The position numbers and the translations under genes are program-made. Positions 36,312 to 48,083 of a DNA stretch of 64,000 nt are shown here, in pieces. This DNA comes from Anaspis maculata (taxonomy: Eukaryota > Arthropoda > Insecta > Coleoptera > Scraptiidae): NCBI GenBank assembly GCA_949128115.1, contig OX421962.1:56709787-56773786 (forward strand), given 5' to 3'. The notes under the pieces were generated by a model. That model was given only the letters and a program-made list of their open reading frames with translations. It did not search any database and was not told where the DNA came from. Numbering within the stretch: position 1 is the stretch's first letter; each line of letters opens with the position of its first letter.

Positions 36312-37616
36312 CCCTGCTGAAAATGCTCATCGATTCTCATTGGAATCCCTATGAGAATCCATCAGTTTCTATCAGCCCCATGAGCATCAATCAGGCGCAC
36401 GCATAATAAATGGGAAGTCTAACAGTTTCTATGAGAATCTATCGTACATTTCCTGCTGAAAATCCTCATGGATCCTCATTGGGATTCCTATGAGAATCCA
36501 TCAGTCATTGGCAGAAATCAACAGCAAATGCTCATTCAATCCTGATAAATGCTGATACAAATCCATTATTTGACTTATTGACATGTGAATCCTGTAAATC
36601 TATGCGGCTTTGGCAGATATAATCTCATCAATTTTAGGCGAACCCGCGCGCTCGCCTGATCTAGTCGTCATGAATCGTAGGAAATTCTTGCGCGACTAGC
36701 GCGATCGATCTAGTGCGTTATCTTTTCGTGACAGTGAAAATACAAAATGCTGACAGGACGCTGAAAAAAAGTTTGATTCCTTTCCGCATCGGTTTGTTTG
36801 TTTACGTTAAGTTTGTTGTGTTAATACCTATAAGATGTAAAGACTTTTACTTTACCGACGCTCCACCAACATGGAAAGGAAAAGTATTGTAATCATGCAG
36901 AAAAGGTTTGAGATTTCGATGGATATATTCCATTTTGAGGTTCCCCAAGACGATTAGGACTATTTCTATCAAGTAAAGTGCCTATAACTATAGTAAAATA
37001 CATAACTAATTATGATCTTCAATTCCAGGTTCTAGGAGATCATTGGAACACTGAACTAAAACAATAGTATCACCCTGTGTGCCTGTGCGACATTGATGTA
37101 ATTTCACGAACATTCACGAATTTATTTATTTGTAAGTGATAAAATCTAATAAAAAATCCAGTTCAAAATCCATCTTGGTTTTGTATAACAATTTGTTGTA
37201 TTCAGTGCGGCATCCATCTGGATTGTATGAGTTTTCATGAGAATCCATGAGGATTCATATGGAAATGTATGAGAATCCATGAGCATTTAAGTGGATTCAT
37301 ATGGAAATCAATGAGAATCCATGAGCATTTATGTGGATTCATATGGAAAATCAATGAGAATCCATGAGCATTTATGTGGATTCATATGGAAATCAATGAG
37401 AATCCATGAGCATTTATGTGGATTCATATGGAAATCAATGAGAATCCATGAGCATTTATGTGGATTCATATGTAAATCTATGAGATTCAATGAGGAAAAA
37501 ACGCAGCGGGATTCCTATGAGAATCATTGCGGCAATGCCGGTTCCAATACTCATATAGATCCTCATGAAAGCCAGATAGATTTCCCTATGAGAATCCATG
37601 AGGATTTTCAGCAGGG
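36312..37616. mobile_element. Fold-back element F5 (~1.3 kb) built on a GAGAATCCATGAG repeat
   Basis: The ends are CCTGCTGAAAATGCTCATCG on the left and the complement of CCTGCTGAAAATCCTCATGG on the right. A second internal left end starts at about 36,450. Inverted copies of CTATGAGAATCCAT fill the flanks, with a minisatellite on the right. The middle (36,600-37,200) is non-repetitive. This fold-back design with subterminal tandem repeats recalls Foldback/Galileo-type elements, but the class is not proven. Confidence 0.7.
37230..37490. repeat. 42-bp minisatellite, about 5.5 copies
   Basis: GAGAATCCATGAGCATTT recurs at about 37,271, 37,313, 37,356, 37,398 and 37,440. The unit is 42 bp, with one 43-bp copy that carries an extra A. 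Because 42 is divisible by three, an open frame (37,321-37,665) repeats the peptide MRIHEHLCGFIWKS. I regard that frame as a by-product since the 43-bp copy shifts it. Confidence 0.9.
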
Positions 37617-38785
37617 TTATGCCCCCCTATGGTCCGTAAACCGCAGGCAAGAAACTTTCAATTAGGTACTTACGGCAATTTCTGTTTCAACATGCTGGTC
37701 AATAGAACAGCTTCAACGTTTTAGTAAAAGTACACCTCTCCCTCAAAAACAAAGTCGTTTTGCTGCATAATCCAGTAGGTACCTATCTAATGCGGGCAGA
37801 TAAACAAATTAGGTACACTAAGCAAACAGGAAACAATGAAAACGTAAACTTCACGAGGTAAATGCGGACATCCGAAACACACATTTCGCAATGCAATTCA
37901 AACACATTTTCGCTCTGGCTTGGCTTCGCTCGGCTTGTGGTTGAAACCTCGAGGGAGATGAATTTATACGTGTACTCCTAATATATGCAAATGCAGGGCG
38001 GCTTGCTATGGAACGTCTGTCCCTGGTGAATCAATTTTTGCACCGGAGAAAATTTGGTACACATCGTAGAGAAATGTTATTAAATAAAAAAAAAGTGTTG
38101 ATAACTAATTTCTCTACAGGTGAACAGAGACAGTATCGCCTGTATAGCTAGTTGATTAGGGAATCCGGTGCAAAGTTTAATTAGGACAACGGTACTATTT
38201 CAGTAGGTAAGTACGTAGAAATACCTATTTCCACTTGAGCGACGTGAGAGAAGCGACAGATCCAAACGATGTTCGCACGTGAAGTTGTAATTTTCTGAAT
38301 TCAGGTGGGTGGTAGGTACAGAATTATAATAATGTCAGCGCAATGTCATTGTCATTACCAGGATCTCGTTCGGTGAGTTTGGTGCATAATTAAGCTCCCG
38401 CCACGCAAATATGATCAATATTAGTTGTTTCCAAACTAAACAATTAAAGGTAACGCGAGATGTTGAAGGAAAGACTTATCTCTCACTTAGAGGCTTCCAT
38501 AATGGCTTGCATGCATCCAGTAACCGGAGTAAGACCGTTTTACGTGTTGTGAAATTCGTGAATTTAATTTAATTTAATTGTGAATTGTGAAGTTAATCAG
38601 TCCTATTTTGTTCGTAAATTGGTAGTAAGCAATCTTGCTAATGAGCCGTTGCTGCGGGGACAACCCATTAAAATGGCAACTTTTGTTAGTAACATTACTG
38701 GCAAACAGTCTACGGACAGAATAGGGTTGGAAGTCCCTCCCACTATTTTCTTTCTCCTCCTATTACCTGCAACCTGCCATTAAAG
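37617..38785. other. Non-genic
   Basis: No gene or recognised element before the SINE. Confidence 0.3.
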
Positions 38786-38793
38786 CGTAAGTG

Positions 38794-38984
38794 TTATAAT
38801 TTTCTCCTTATCGGCTTTTTTTGCCATTGGCGTTTTCCCGTTCATTTGTTCAGGAATTATTACATAGAAAAGTGCGATATCGGACAACACACCACCCAGC
38901 CAGACTTTCACCGGGAATCGAACCCGGGACTTCCGAACCGCAGGCAATGACTGAACCGCCTGCGCCACGGGGCCGTCGCGTCAC
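38794..38984 (-). mobile_element. tRNA-derived SINE with target-site duplication
   Basis: On the minus strand the head has an A box TGGCGCAGGCGG (38,956-38,967) and a B box GGTTCGATTCC (38,914-38,924) in a tRNA-like context (CCCGTGGCGCAGGCGGTTCA). These would recruit RNA polymerase III. A ~110-bp non-tRNA body and an A-rich tail follow. The direct repeat CGTAAGTG flanks it at 38,786-38,793 and 38,985-38,992, with similarity extending a few bases further. The overlapping open frames are shadows. Confidence 0.85.
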
Positions 38985-39004
38985 CGTAAGTGGTAATATA
39001 TACA

Positions 39005-39594
39005 TATACAGGGTGTTTCAGGGATGATAGCAGAAAAATTAACTGTGGGTAGATCTCGTCAAAACATGACGAAAACCTATATACCATTTTGCAAAGTCCG
39101 GCATAATGACGAAGATACAACCTTCCAAAGTTCACTTTTTTCGGATTTCAAAAATTTGTAACTCGGGAACGTTTCGACAAATTTAGCTTTAATTCAGTGA
39201 AAGCTGATTTGTCATAATCATCTGACAACCTGCCAAATTTGGGAAGAATCCAACCAGTGGTGTAGGAGTTATGACGGTCAATAATTCAGAAGCATCCGAA
39301 GAAAATTTGACTCAAGGTGACCCCCCATAACTTCTACGCTACTGATTGGATTCTCACCAAATTTGGCAGATTGATAGATAATTACGACAAACCAGCTTAT
39401 GCTGAATTGAAGCTAAATTTGTCGGAACGTTCCTGAGTTAAAAATTTTTGAAAACCGAAAAAAGTGAACTTTGGAGGGCTGTATCTTTGTTATTAGGCCG
39501 AACTTTGCAAAATGGTATATGGGTTTTCGTCATATTTTGACGAGATCTACCCACAGTTGAATTTTTTGCTATCATCCCTGAAACACCCTGTATA
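39005..39594. mobile_element. Fold-back element F6 (590 bp), TA-flanked
   Basis: The ends TATACAGGGTGTTTCAGGGA and TCCCTGAAACACCCTGTATA are perfect complements, and the arms pair almost to the centre near 39,300 (for example GGGTAGATCTCGTCAAAA near 39,048 and TTTTGACGAGATCTACCC near 39,536). If the element is ACAGGGTG...CACCCTGT, its flanks are TA, as for mariner-type insertions. It has no coding content. Confidence 0.88.
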
Positions 39595-39632
39595 GTCTAG
39601 TAGATTTAGGTCGAGTGGCGGACAAATAGTAT

Positions 39633-39706
39633 TGTTACGAATTTCGCGTTTAGGTTCGTTTATAATTGAGACGATCAATTTAGAACAGTACCGTATAAGT
39701 GTATTA
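39633..39706 (+). repeat. LTR 5'-end fragment related to 21,081
   Basis: TGTTACGAATTTCGCG, then TATAATTGAGACGATC, matches the first ~75 bp of the putative LTR at 21,081-21,605. Similarity ends before the C run at about 39,726. Confidence 0.5.
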
Positions 39707-39872
39707 CCGCCAAGGTCATTGGTGCCCCCCCCCCCCGAATGACCAACCTCAAACATTCAAATAGTTTTCACTATTTCAGGAAGATTTTCCGTGATGTTCG
39801 GTTAATTGTCTTAACGAATACACCTCTAGGTTCGATAGATATATTATCGCTCACATCTCGAAAATTTCGCCC

Positions 39873-40543
39873 CATACTGGGAGGTTCCCCCTTTGAGATA
39901 ATTTGGAAAAGAAAAAAATTTCTCAAACAGTTTCTCCCGTAGATTCCGAAATTGGGAACTACAATATTCCACAACCCACAATAAACATGGTTTCGCAAGA
40001 TTTTTTTTTTTGTTGATACGACACCCTATTGTTAATTCGAATCGCAATCAATGTGGTTTTTTATTCTGAATACAAATATATATTACAGACATATTTTCGA
40101 AGACAAATTGTCAAAAAACTCACAAAAATGTCATGATACTCACCTAAACTTATGTTTATTTGGCTAAAGAAGTTCTGAAAGTTGGCCCACAATTTTTTTC
40201 AATAGTGCTAGGCATATATTCGATATTCGAAGTTTAAAAGAAATTCTTACCCCAAAAACTAAATTTGACCTTTGCAAAATTTTCCTCATGAGATTTTTGT
40301 GAATTTTTATCACTTTACCTTCGGAAATAGCTCAACACTGTTGTGCATATTTGTATTCAGAGTACAAAACTACATCGATTGCAATTCAAATATACAGGAT
40401 ATGGCACCAACAAAAAAACGACATCCCATATATTATAGGTTGTAAAAATATTATTGTTTCCAATTTTGAAATGTACGAAAAAAATTGTTTAAGAAAAATT
40501 TTTCCGTTTCAAATTATCTCAAAGGGAAAACCTCGCGTATGAG
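39873..40543. mobile_element. Fold-back element F7 (~670 bp)
   Basis: CCTTTGAGATAATTTGGAAA near 39,889 pairs with TTTCAAATTATCTCAAAGGG near 40,507, and a TATTCTGAATACAAATAT block near 40,060 pairs with one near 40,350. The centre is near 40,205. The arms are moderately diverged. There is no coding content. Confidence 0.75.
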
Positions 40544-40862
40544 GGAAAGTTCTCGCGTGATCACCCTGTACACTGCTGTTTCCAGAGACCGCGTGTGCTC
40601 CAGAATGCACGCGAGAATCGCCGCTCCTAACAGTATGGAAAGTAAGAATGAGGAAGCTACTTGTTTTCACAGTTCGGAGGATGTCTTATTCATACTTTGG
40701 GGAGCGACTTATTTCCTCAAAGCAAAACCTAACAGTATACGGCCGTGATTCGGATTTATTAATAATTGACACGTTGAATAGGTGTTTCCATTCTATGTAT
40801 TGTCTGCCACTGTACCTTCATATCTGTGTCATATCGTTGGCTGGATTACTATCACATATGGA

Positions 40863-42050
40863 TAGCCCAGGAATTTTAGGTGAAATTTGGATCAAACCCT
40901 GAAATAAATATGTCTCTTTTGAAAATTTGCACAAATAGCTCCCAAGCAATGCTGAACAACATACTAAAAGCTCCCGTCCAGCAAGTGTGCGGAACATAGA
41001 TGTTTTGAGCAAGAAAGGAATAAGTGCCGCCAAATCTTGTAGCGCCTGATTGAGAGACGATGGAAAACCCTTACTGCAGACTTAATTTGACTCTTTTATT
41101 CTGCTGCTCTTTGCTGAATTTGGTTCAAATCCATTCAATAAATTTTGAATAATTCAATCGCAAAGTTTTGAATTCGGATATTTTTCAATATTTGACATAT
41201 GACAGATAAAGAAGTACTTTCAACTGTTCTGAATACAGTTTTCCAAAGGCTGCCAAACGACATATTGCATTTCAAGTTCTGTAAAATAAAGATCCTGTCA
41301 TCTTTCGACAGTGGCTTTTATGTCTGACAGATGACTGCCGAAAATTGATGGCTCATTCGACAGCAAAACTATGTTTGCATACCAAATTTCAATTGGATCA
41401 AATCAACCGTTTGGTAGTTATCGTGAAATATTACAGACATACACATACACAGCTAGGCACACACAAAATCAGACATATAGACAGACAAACTTTTATCTGG
41501 AAATGGTCCTGATCGTCTCAGGGGGGCTCAAAATGGATATTTTCGGGTTTATCTCGAAAAATGTTTTTTAGCGCCTTCACAATACTTTCCCTTCTTTTTG
41601 GTAGGTAGGTCGGGAGAAGGGAAATCACAAAACTCTGTTTCAAAATGTGGACTAGCTTGATTGAAAGGCATTTAGAGCAACCAGGGTCCTTCAAAATTTT
41701 AAGGAAATCAAATTTTACCGAGTTACCACTGTCGCGGAACTTACACCCTTTTTGCTCATCAAAAACTACGACGCTCACATTTCCGGGCCTGGAGCTTCCA
41801 GTACGTGGATTAGCATAGCTTGAGGGACACGTTGGTTAACGTTGAGACTTACAGTACCCTCTTCTGAGCTACAGCAAGAGTTTATCTGATTTGGTGGCAT
41901 TTACTCCTTTCTTGCCCAAAAAACTATGTTCCGCACACTTGTCGGGCCGGAGCTTCTAGTATGTTGTTCAGCATTGGTCAAAAACCGTTTGTGCAAAATT
42001 TCAAAAGGGACATATTTATTTCAGGGTCAAACCCTAAAATGCCTGGGCTA
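40863..42050. mobile_element. Fold-back element F8 (~1.2 kb) with a long central spacer
   Basis: The arms 40,863-41,080 and 41,875-42,050 pair, for example TAGCCCAGGAATTTTAGG against CCTAAAATGCCTGGGCTA and GCTGAACAACATACTA against TAGTATGTTGTTCAGC. Part of the right arm is duplicated in tandem: a GGGCCTGGAGCTTCCAGTAC-like copy near 41,786 and a GGGCCGGAGCTTCTAGTATG copy near 41,944. The spacer holds no gene. Confidence 0.7.
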
Positions 42051-42596
42051 GAATCAAAAACGTAAGTCTTCAAGTTGGCGTAAGACTGACTCCTTTTTTG
42101 TGAGGACGGGAGTCTTCTATTCGCACAGTCAGGCTGAGACACGCCAAGTTGAGGACGTTCGTATTTCATCGCACGTTATAATCAAAAGTTGTCTTCCGTC
42201 TTCCGTCTAGCCTCTTCAAAATTCACGACAAAAAAGGTACCGCTTCAGTCTACGGCAAGCTTCTACATCATTATCATGATATGAAGTATCTGGTGAGTTA
42301 CCGGACTCATCGTCCCTCACAAAACATCCTCGGACACAACGTCCCCAGCCAGACATAACGGCCCCGAACAAAATGCCCTCGGAACGAACGTCCCTTTCCT
42401 GTGGAATTCAAAGCTCCACTGTGGCTCTTGCGTCATGTGTTTTGCAGCTTTAGTAAGCTGTGTTAGACGAAACCCCCGCGGTCCTCCATGTCTTCGTGTG
42501 TCCGTTGAAGCCCTTATAAGTCCTTTTGTGTTTTCTTTTCGTTTCAGGAATGTGGTGTTCCCCTTTTTATGTCTCCATGTGTTGTTTAAAGTCCTG
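42051..42596. other. Non-genic, degenerate short repeats
   Basis: 42,301-42,410 carries degenerate ~20-bp repeats on a CTCGGAACGAACGTCCC theme. 42,430-43,010 carries degenerate repeats with CCTTTTGTGT and CTCCATGTGT words. No gene is seen. Confidence 0.4.
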
Positions 42597-42725
42597 GGGT
42601 GCGATTCTTGAACATATTCGAAAAGTTTTCGTATACGAATTCTCCTTTCCGACAGTCCAACTGCACACGAAACCAAGGAGATTCACATTCGAGAAGTTAC
42701 TTCAAATAACTCGAGAATCGCACCC
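42597..42725. mobile_element. Harbinger-like MITE with CTG target duplication, 129 bp
   Basis: Ends GGGTGCGATTCTTGAAC and the complement of GGGTGCGATTCTCGAG. The 3-bp duplication CTG lies at 42,594-42,596 and 42,726-42,728. The terminus GATTCTTGAA resembles that of the MITE at 26,050-26,179, so the two may share a family. Confidence 0.75.
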
Positions 42726-42728
42726 CTG

Positions 42729-43099
42729 CCCTGATGATCGATGCATTTCCTGGCTTTCGGCACTCTGTGCTTCTCTGGTGTCTCTTCTTATCAAGTAAGA
42801 AGCCCTAGCGGGCCCCATGTGCCACATGAAGATCAAGCTCACCTCCTCGTGACTTTTATGTTGCTTGGAGTCCTTATGGGCCCCTTTGTGTCTTCTTGTG
42901 TTTTCAGTCATGGCTTTCGAAACACGGTGCCTTTTTTGTCTTTCAAAACTGTAGCGGCCCCTCTTGTACATCCATGTGTCTATACATACATAGGCGTCAT
43001 TTGGAGCCTGAATGAATTCCCTGTTGTCTGAAATATCTTGCAATGAATCCGTATAGCCGTATCTACACTCTTGAGCAAAAGTTAAGGACCACAATTTTG
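42729..43099. other. Non-genic
   Basis: This continues the degenerate CCTTATGGGCCCCTTTGTG-like repeats. There is no gene. Confidence 0.35.
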
Positions 43100-43870
43100 A
43101 CTGATTTAGCTGATAATGTCACCTCAAACATTTAGGAACTCTTGACTCAACTTGTGCAAAAATTTCTTTGTCAAACTCCGCCGCTCCCACACGCCGCCCC
43201 CAAAGTGAGAAATAAATGTAAAACATGAACCTGAAGACATAGCGGTCTAATTCTTTCGCTATATGGATAGCTAACTAAAAATGGGAAAGAATAGGCTACT
43301 TTTGATATGACGCCGCCTCCAACTTCCACCCCCAAAACAAAAAAAGTGCAACTTTCAATAATTTCCACTGATTTACATTTTAATGTTACCTCAAACATTA
43401 AGAAACTCCCAAGTCAAACTGTGGGAGAATTTCTTTGCCAAACCCTTCCGCTCCCACACGCCGCCCCCAAAGTAAGAGATAAATGTAAAACATAACCCTG
43501 AAGACATAGCGATCTAATTGTTCCGCTATATAGATAACTGACTAAAAATGGGAAGAGATAGGCCACTTGTGATTAGTCGCCGCCTCCAGCTCCCGCCCCC
43601 AAACAAAAAAAAATGCAACTTTCACAATTTACACTGATTGTCATATTTCCTTAAACATTTAGAAACTCCTAACTCAAACTGTGCAACAGTTACTTTGCCG
43701 AATGCTGCCACCCCCACACGCTGCACTCAAAGTAAGAGATGAATGGAAAACATGAACCCGAAGACATAGCGATCTAATTCTTTCGCTATATGGATAGCCG
43801 ACTAAAAATGGGAAAGAATAGACTACTGTTCATTAGTCGCCGCTCCCAGCTCCCGCCCTCAAACAAAAAA
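43100..43870. repeat. Second array of the ~265-bp unit, three copies
   Basis: AGCGRTCTAATTCTTTCGCT-type motifs occur at about 43,238, 43,505 and 43,765, at spacings of 267 and 260 bp. Units match those at 430-1,745 in order and sense. Confidence 0.85.
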
Positions 43871-44005
43871 ATATTGATGAGTGAAAGAATTTTCATTCAA
43901 ATCTATTTCATTGGCAAGTACCCCATTCTGATAACAAAATATCACAATGAGTTTCGACTGAAGAAAGTGGGCAAGTAATGGTGTTTCTCTTTTAACCAAA
44001 TTTAA
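43871..44005. repeat. Flank shared with the first 265-bp array
   Basis: Same sequence and orientation as 1,746-1,900, ending at the left edge of fold-back F9. Confidence 0.75.
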
Positions 44006-44740
44006 TGGTATCTCTTCCGACTAAATTCAATGTCCTGAACTTGAATCCGATGGGTAAATTTGGATTAAAACAAGTTCAAACAAGTCAACTTGAGAAAACC
44101 TGTTTTTTCTTTGACAATTTTCACAGAACTTTTTTTCACTTTAAGAGGTATTCATCTTTGAAAATATCTCAGAGGCCATTAGACTAAATTGTATTCTCCA
44201 CGAAAATCATCCATCGATCTGTAACTTTGTTTTTCGAGGTAGGAAAAATCGATTTGAACTTTGGTCGGCACTGCCCGGCGTCTACTAATGACCAGAACAC
44301 TACAGCATGCACCTTCAAGTAGTAACTCAATACCCTGCATTGCGATTCATGACGATTTTGTTTATGTTATAGGGAATTCAGTTCTGCACAGATCCTCGAA
44401 CTTTCGAAGATGAGTTATAATTTTTCAGATAGTTTGGGCTATTTTCATTTAAAGATGCATGGTGTAGTGTTCTGGTCAGTAGTAGACGACAGGCTGTGCC
44501 GACTAAAGTTCAAATCAAGTTACAGATCAAATGGATGATTTTCGTGAAGAATACAGTTCAATCTATTGGCCTCTGAAATATTTTCAAAGATGAATGCCTC
44601 TAACAGTGAAAAAAAGTTTTGTGAAAATTGTCGAAAAAAAACAGGTTTTCTCAAGTTAACTTGTTTGAACTTGTTTTTGTCCAAATTTATACATCGAATT
44701 CAAGTTCAGGACATTGAATTTAGTCGGAAAAGACACCAAT
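44006..44740. mobile_element. Fold-back element F9 (~735 bp)
   Basis: CCGACTAAATTCAATGTCCT near 44,018 pairs with AGGACATTGAATTTAGTCGG near 44,708, and GACCAGAACACTACA near 44,291 pairs with TGTAGTGTTCTGGTC near 44,463. The centre is near 44,380. The arms are close in sequence. It lies directly beside the 265-bp array copy. Confidence 0.85.
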
Positions 44741-47700
44741 CTTGTCGTGATCGATTCTTCATGGCCCAGAAAGAAAAAGAACCGCCCAGCCGAGTTTCGC
44801 CCTCCCCCGCGACCCCCCTTCAACAATGATCGACACTTTTTGGGCCAAAATTGTATCAACGGGATGTGATGTGTCGAACTACGACGTATTTGCATCCATT
44901 GGATTGACGGGTTTCATCGGGTTCTATACCTTTAATTTTGAGTTGCAAATTTTTACCCCCCCCCCAATAACTCAAAGTCTGGGGGTGCGATTTTTGGCAA
45001 TTTTAGATATGTGGTAGGGCACTTAATTCTGAACAGAATATCAAATTTTCAGGACGTTCATATCTTTGCCGAGGTTTTGGCAATTTTTTTTATCATGTTT
45101 CCTGTACTAAAACAAAGTTGGCCTTAAAATGTATTAAAACAACGTTAAAAGGCAGCATTTGGAACTTTGCTTGTGAAAATGTACTCCTCACTCATTTCTA
45201 CATGTAGTTCTAACTAAACAAAACTAAAAAAACCGACTGCGGTACCAGAGACCGACCAGGAACTATTTTTGCAGAGTTTACCCCTAGCAGGTATATTAAC
45301 CGCAATACAGTGCCTCTGGTGCGAAATCTTGCGTGGCGCCACATCTGGAATTGCAAAGGAGGGTCTTCTGAACACGTATGCCAAATTTCATGCTTTGATC
45401 ACAAAATGCACAGATCATTCCATTTTTGGTCGTTAACTTCGCCACTATGTTGAAGAAGCTTTTTTGTGATTTTTAGTTGATCACTCGGTTGATCATTTTG
45501 TAGTGAAATTGGTAGGTAAGTAATGTGTTGGGCATCAGATAGTAAACACTATAATGAGCGGTGAACATGTACATTTTTCTCATGCCCAAAAGACGAAAAT
45601 GAAAGAGAACAAATCGAAGAATCTTTTGACATACCTACCTAGGTATGCTGGTAAATTCCAACTTGACAATAATTTGCCTTGAACTGTTATGATTAGGTAC
45701 GAAAATACGAAATGTACGTCTGGTGAATTATTTGTTGTTCTAATGAAGTAAAGACCTACATCACTAATCGCAAAGGTACTGTTGCCGTTAAAGGCGAAAT
45801 GTGGAACACGGACCCGGGGCATGTTTATGCGTTTGCCATTTCTTCACAAATCCCTGATAAGAATCGCAAAACCACGCTTCCACTTTACAAGTTGTTTATG
45901 CATTGAGGTTTGAGGTTATGTCGCGCTGTCACATTCAAACTTCTTTTGCTGATATAATGTTTAAGAAAAAAAATAAAAATCGAAATATGCTCCAAAATGA
46001 CCTCTAGGTTCTATAGTTTGTCACTTCGTATCCCAATATAGTTAAATATGCAAGGTAATGCTACCAAAAAATAATTTCTGAAATTTCCTTTCTTCTCAGA
46101 ATATAATAGGATCCGGCATTTAAAAATGGCGATCCTGACGTCACACTGATATCGCGTATGGGCATACCACTGATGCTTCTTCGCCCTCAGTGGATGGTCG
46201 TTGTTCATAGTCGAGAACCAGTAATCAATAATAATAGAAATAAAACAAATCCCGTCAGAATGTTGGCTGAATCCAGGACATTGAGATCAAAAGAGATTGA
46301 AATAATTCAGTTTTAGTAACTAGGTAAATTTGAACAAAATTATGTAAAAATCCCTAGCAACTGTCAATGTCGAGCAGCGTTGCCGGTTGTTGTGAAATTT
46401 CTCAAAATTGGAGGAATTTCATCTGGTTTTCTGTAATTCCATTTGAGTTTACATATAAATGGAAAAGTGAAAATACAACATGGGAAAACATACATTAGAA
46501 AATAGGATATCGGTTAGTAGTATCGGTAAATGACGCCTTCTGACATTGACATAAGTATTTTGATATCTCGATCGTCAATGAGAAGACGTCGGACAGGGAA
46601 AATAGGTCGGTTGAAGGAAAAATAGTGTTCACAACTCGCAAGAAAGAGTCTTATCTTGCTTAAAAGTATCACTTTCGTTGCTTGTTATGTAATATACTAT
46701 TTTATTATCGGCTTTATTCTTCTAATTGAATTCAATCTTACGTTCTGCCTTCCAGAGTTTCGAGACCTTGCGTCAAGTCTCGAATTCGATCCATTGTTAC
46801 ATAGGCACGTAAATCGACCCGGGCGATCATTACCGCAGACGACTCCCCTCATATATTAGTATTAGATCAACAGGTCAATTTCGCCGAAGTGTAAGTGGTA
46901 CGTGATCGGAAGGTCGGATCTTGTCGCAGTGCTCCTCGAGGGGTAATATGGGGTGTGCACATTGGAAATTATCCCCGTCTGCTGTATATTAGAAAAACCA
47001 TTGATCGTTGGCAGAGCAGGCAGTCTCATTCGCTTTCTGATCGCAAAATGCTTCACTTCACTCACCTCCAAACCATCACCATTCACCATCCAGAGAGAAA
47101 CTCGACAGATCGCAGGAGCCGCGCCGTATGGTGGCGGTGGGACCCACTCGAACGCATCCGACACGCCCGACAGTGATTGATGCAACAGGAGATTACCTTA
47201 AAATTCACTGGAGAAGCGTCTGCTGGCAAGCCTGGCAGGAACGTGACTGAATTTCCGCAAGTATTATGACGGAATGAAACCTGACCCGACATTTGCAGCA
47301 CCACCCTTTTGCGACGGCCGCCACAAGACACAACGAATACAAAATTTAATTCGGCCATATCGAATCCAAGAGAGTGTGGCACAAAGTGCAACCACCCACT
47401 GAATAAAATATCGCTCGGTGCCGAGCCACGTGCAAAATTGGCCGTTTTCTGGTGGATATCTCCGTAATAACACGGTGTGCAATTTTTATCGCGATTGACG
47501 GGCCAAGCGGGAGTTTTCCGGTTGTGCCTTGCGTAAATATTCGACAGAAAGCGAAGGGCAAGGGCTCACTCCCACTGTTCCTTCTTGATAATTCAACGGG
47601 GAGCGCTAATCTTGTAAGACCGGCGTGACCCAATGCTATATGCGTGTGGGATCACAAGAAGCCGTTAATTAATGGGCCAAGATGGCCAAGATTGACGTTC

Positions 47701-48083
47701 ATATTAGGTTGGTCTTGAAAAAATATTCATATCATGTCCAAAAACTCCAAGATTACGGATGAACTTCTTCACAAGTCTTTTGCAAAAAAAGGTGGAGAAG
47801 AACTTCCGAAAATGCTAAGCTGGTGAGATAAAAGCTACTTAGCCTATATCAATCATCAAGAGCATACCATTGATGAACATTATACATATCCTGACTTGCT
47901 GCACACAAGAAGAAGTAACAGTACTCAGGTCAGAGGACCCACTCTAGATGCAACTACATATTATTGCAATGACCTCATAATGTTTTCCAGACGCAGTTGG
48001 CCATGCAGATGCGAAGTCCATGTCATTCTCTGGCTTTCCCGGTTTGGGGTTATTCTTCTGCCAGAGTCTTCTCTTATACTTTG
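44741..48083. other. About 3.3 kb with no recognised gene or element
   Basis: 46,860-47,640 is GC-richer than its surroundings and has several overlapping open frames on both strands (up to 107 codons). None shows a domain, and the overlap of frames on both strands argues for composition rather than coding. It could be a diverged untranslated or exonic remnant. Confidence 0.3.

Noticed and set aside
37321..37665. 114-codon frame repeating MRIHEHLCGFIWKS as a repeat protein
   Set aside because: It is created by the 42-bp minisatellite, crosses a 43-bp copy, and has no counterpart outside the repeat.
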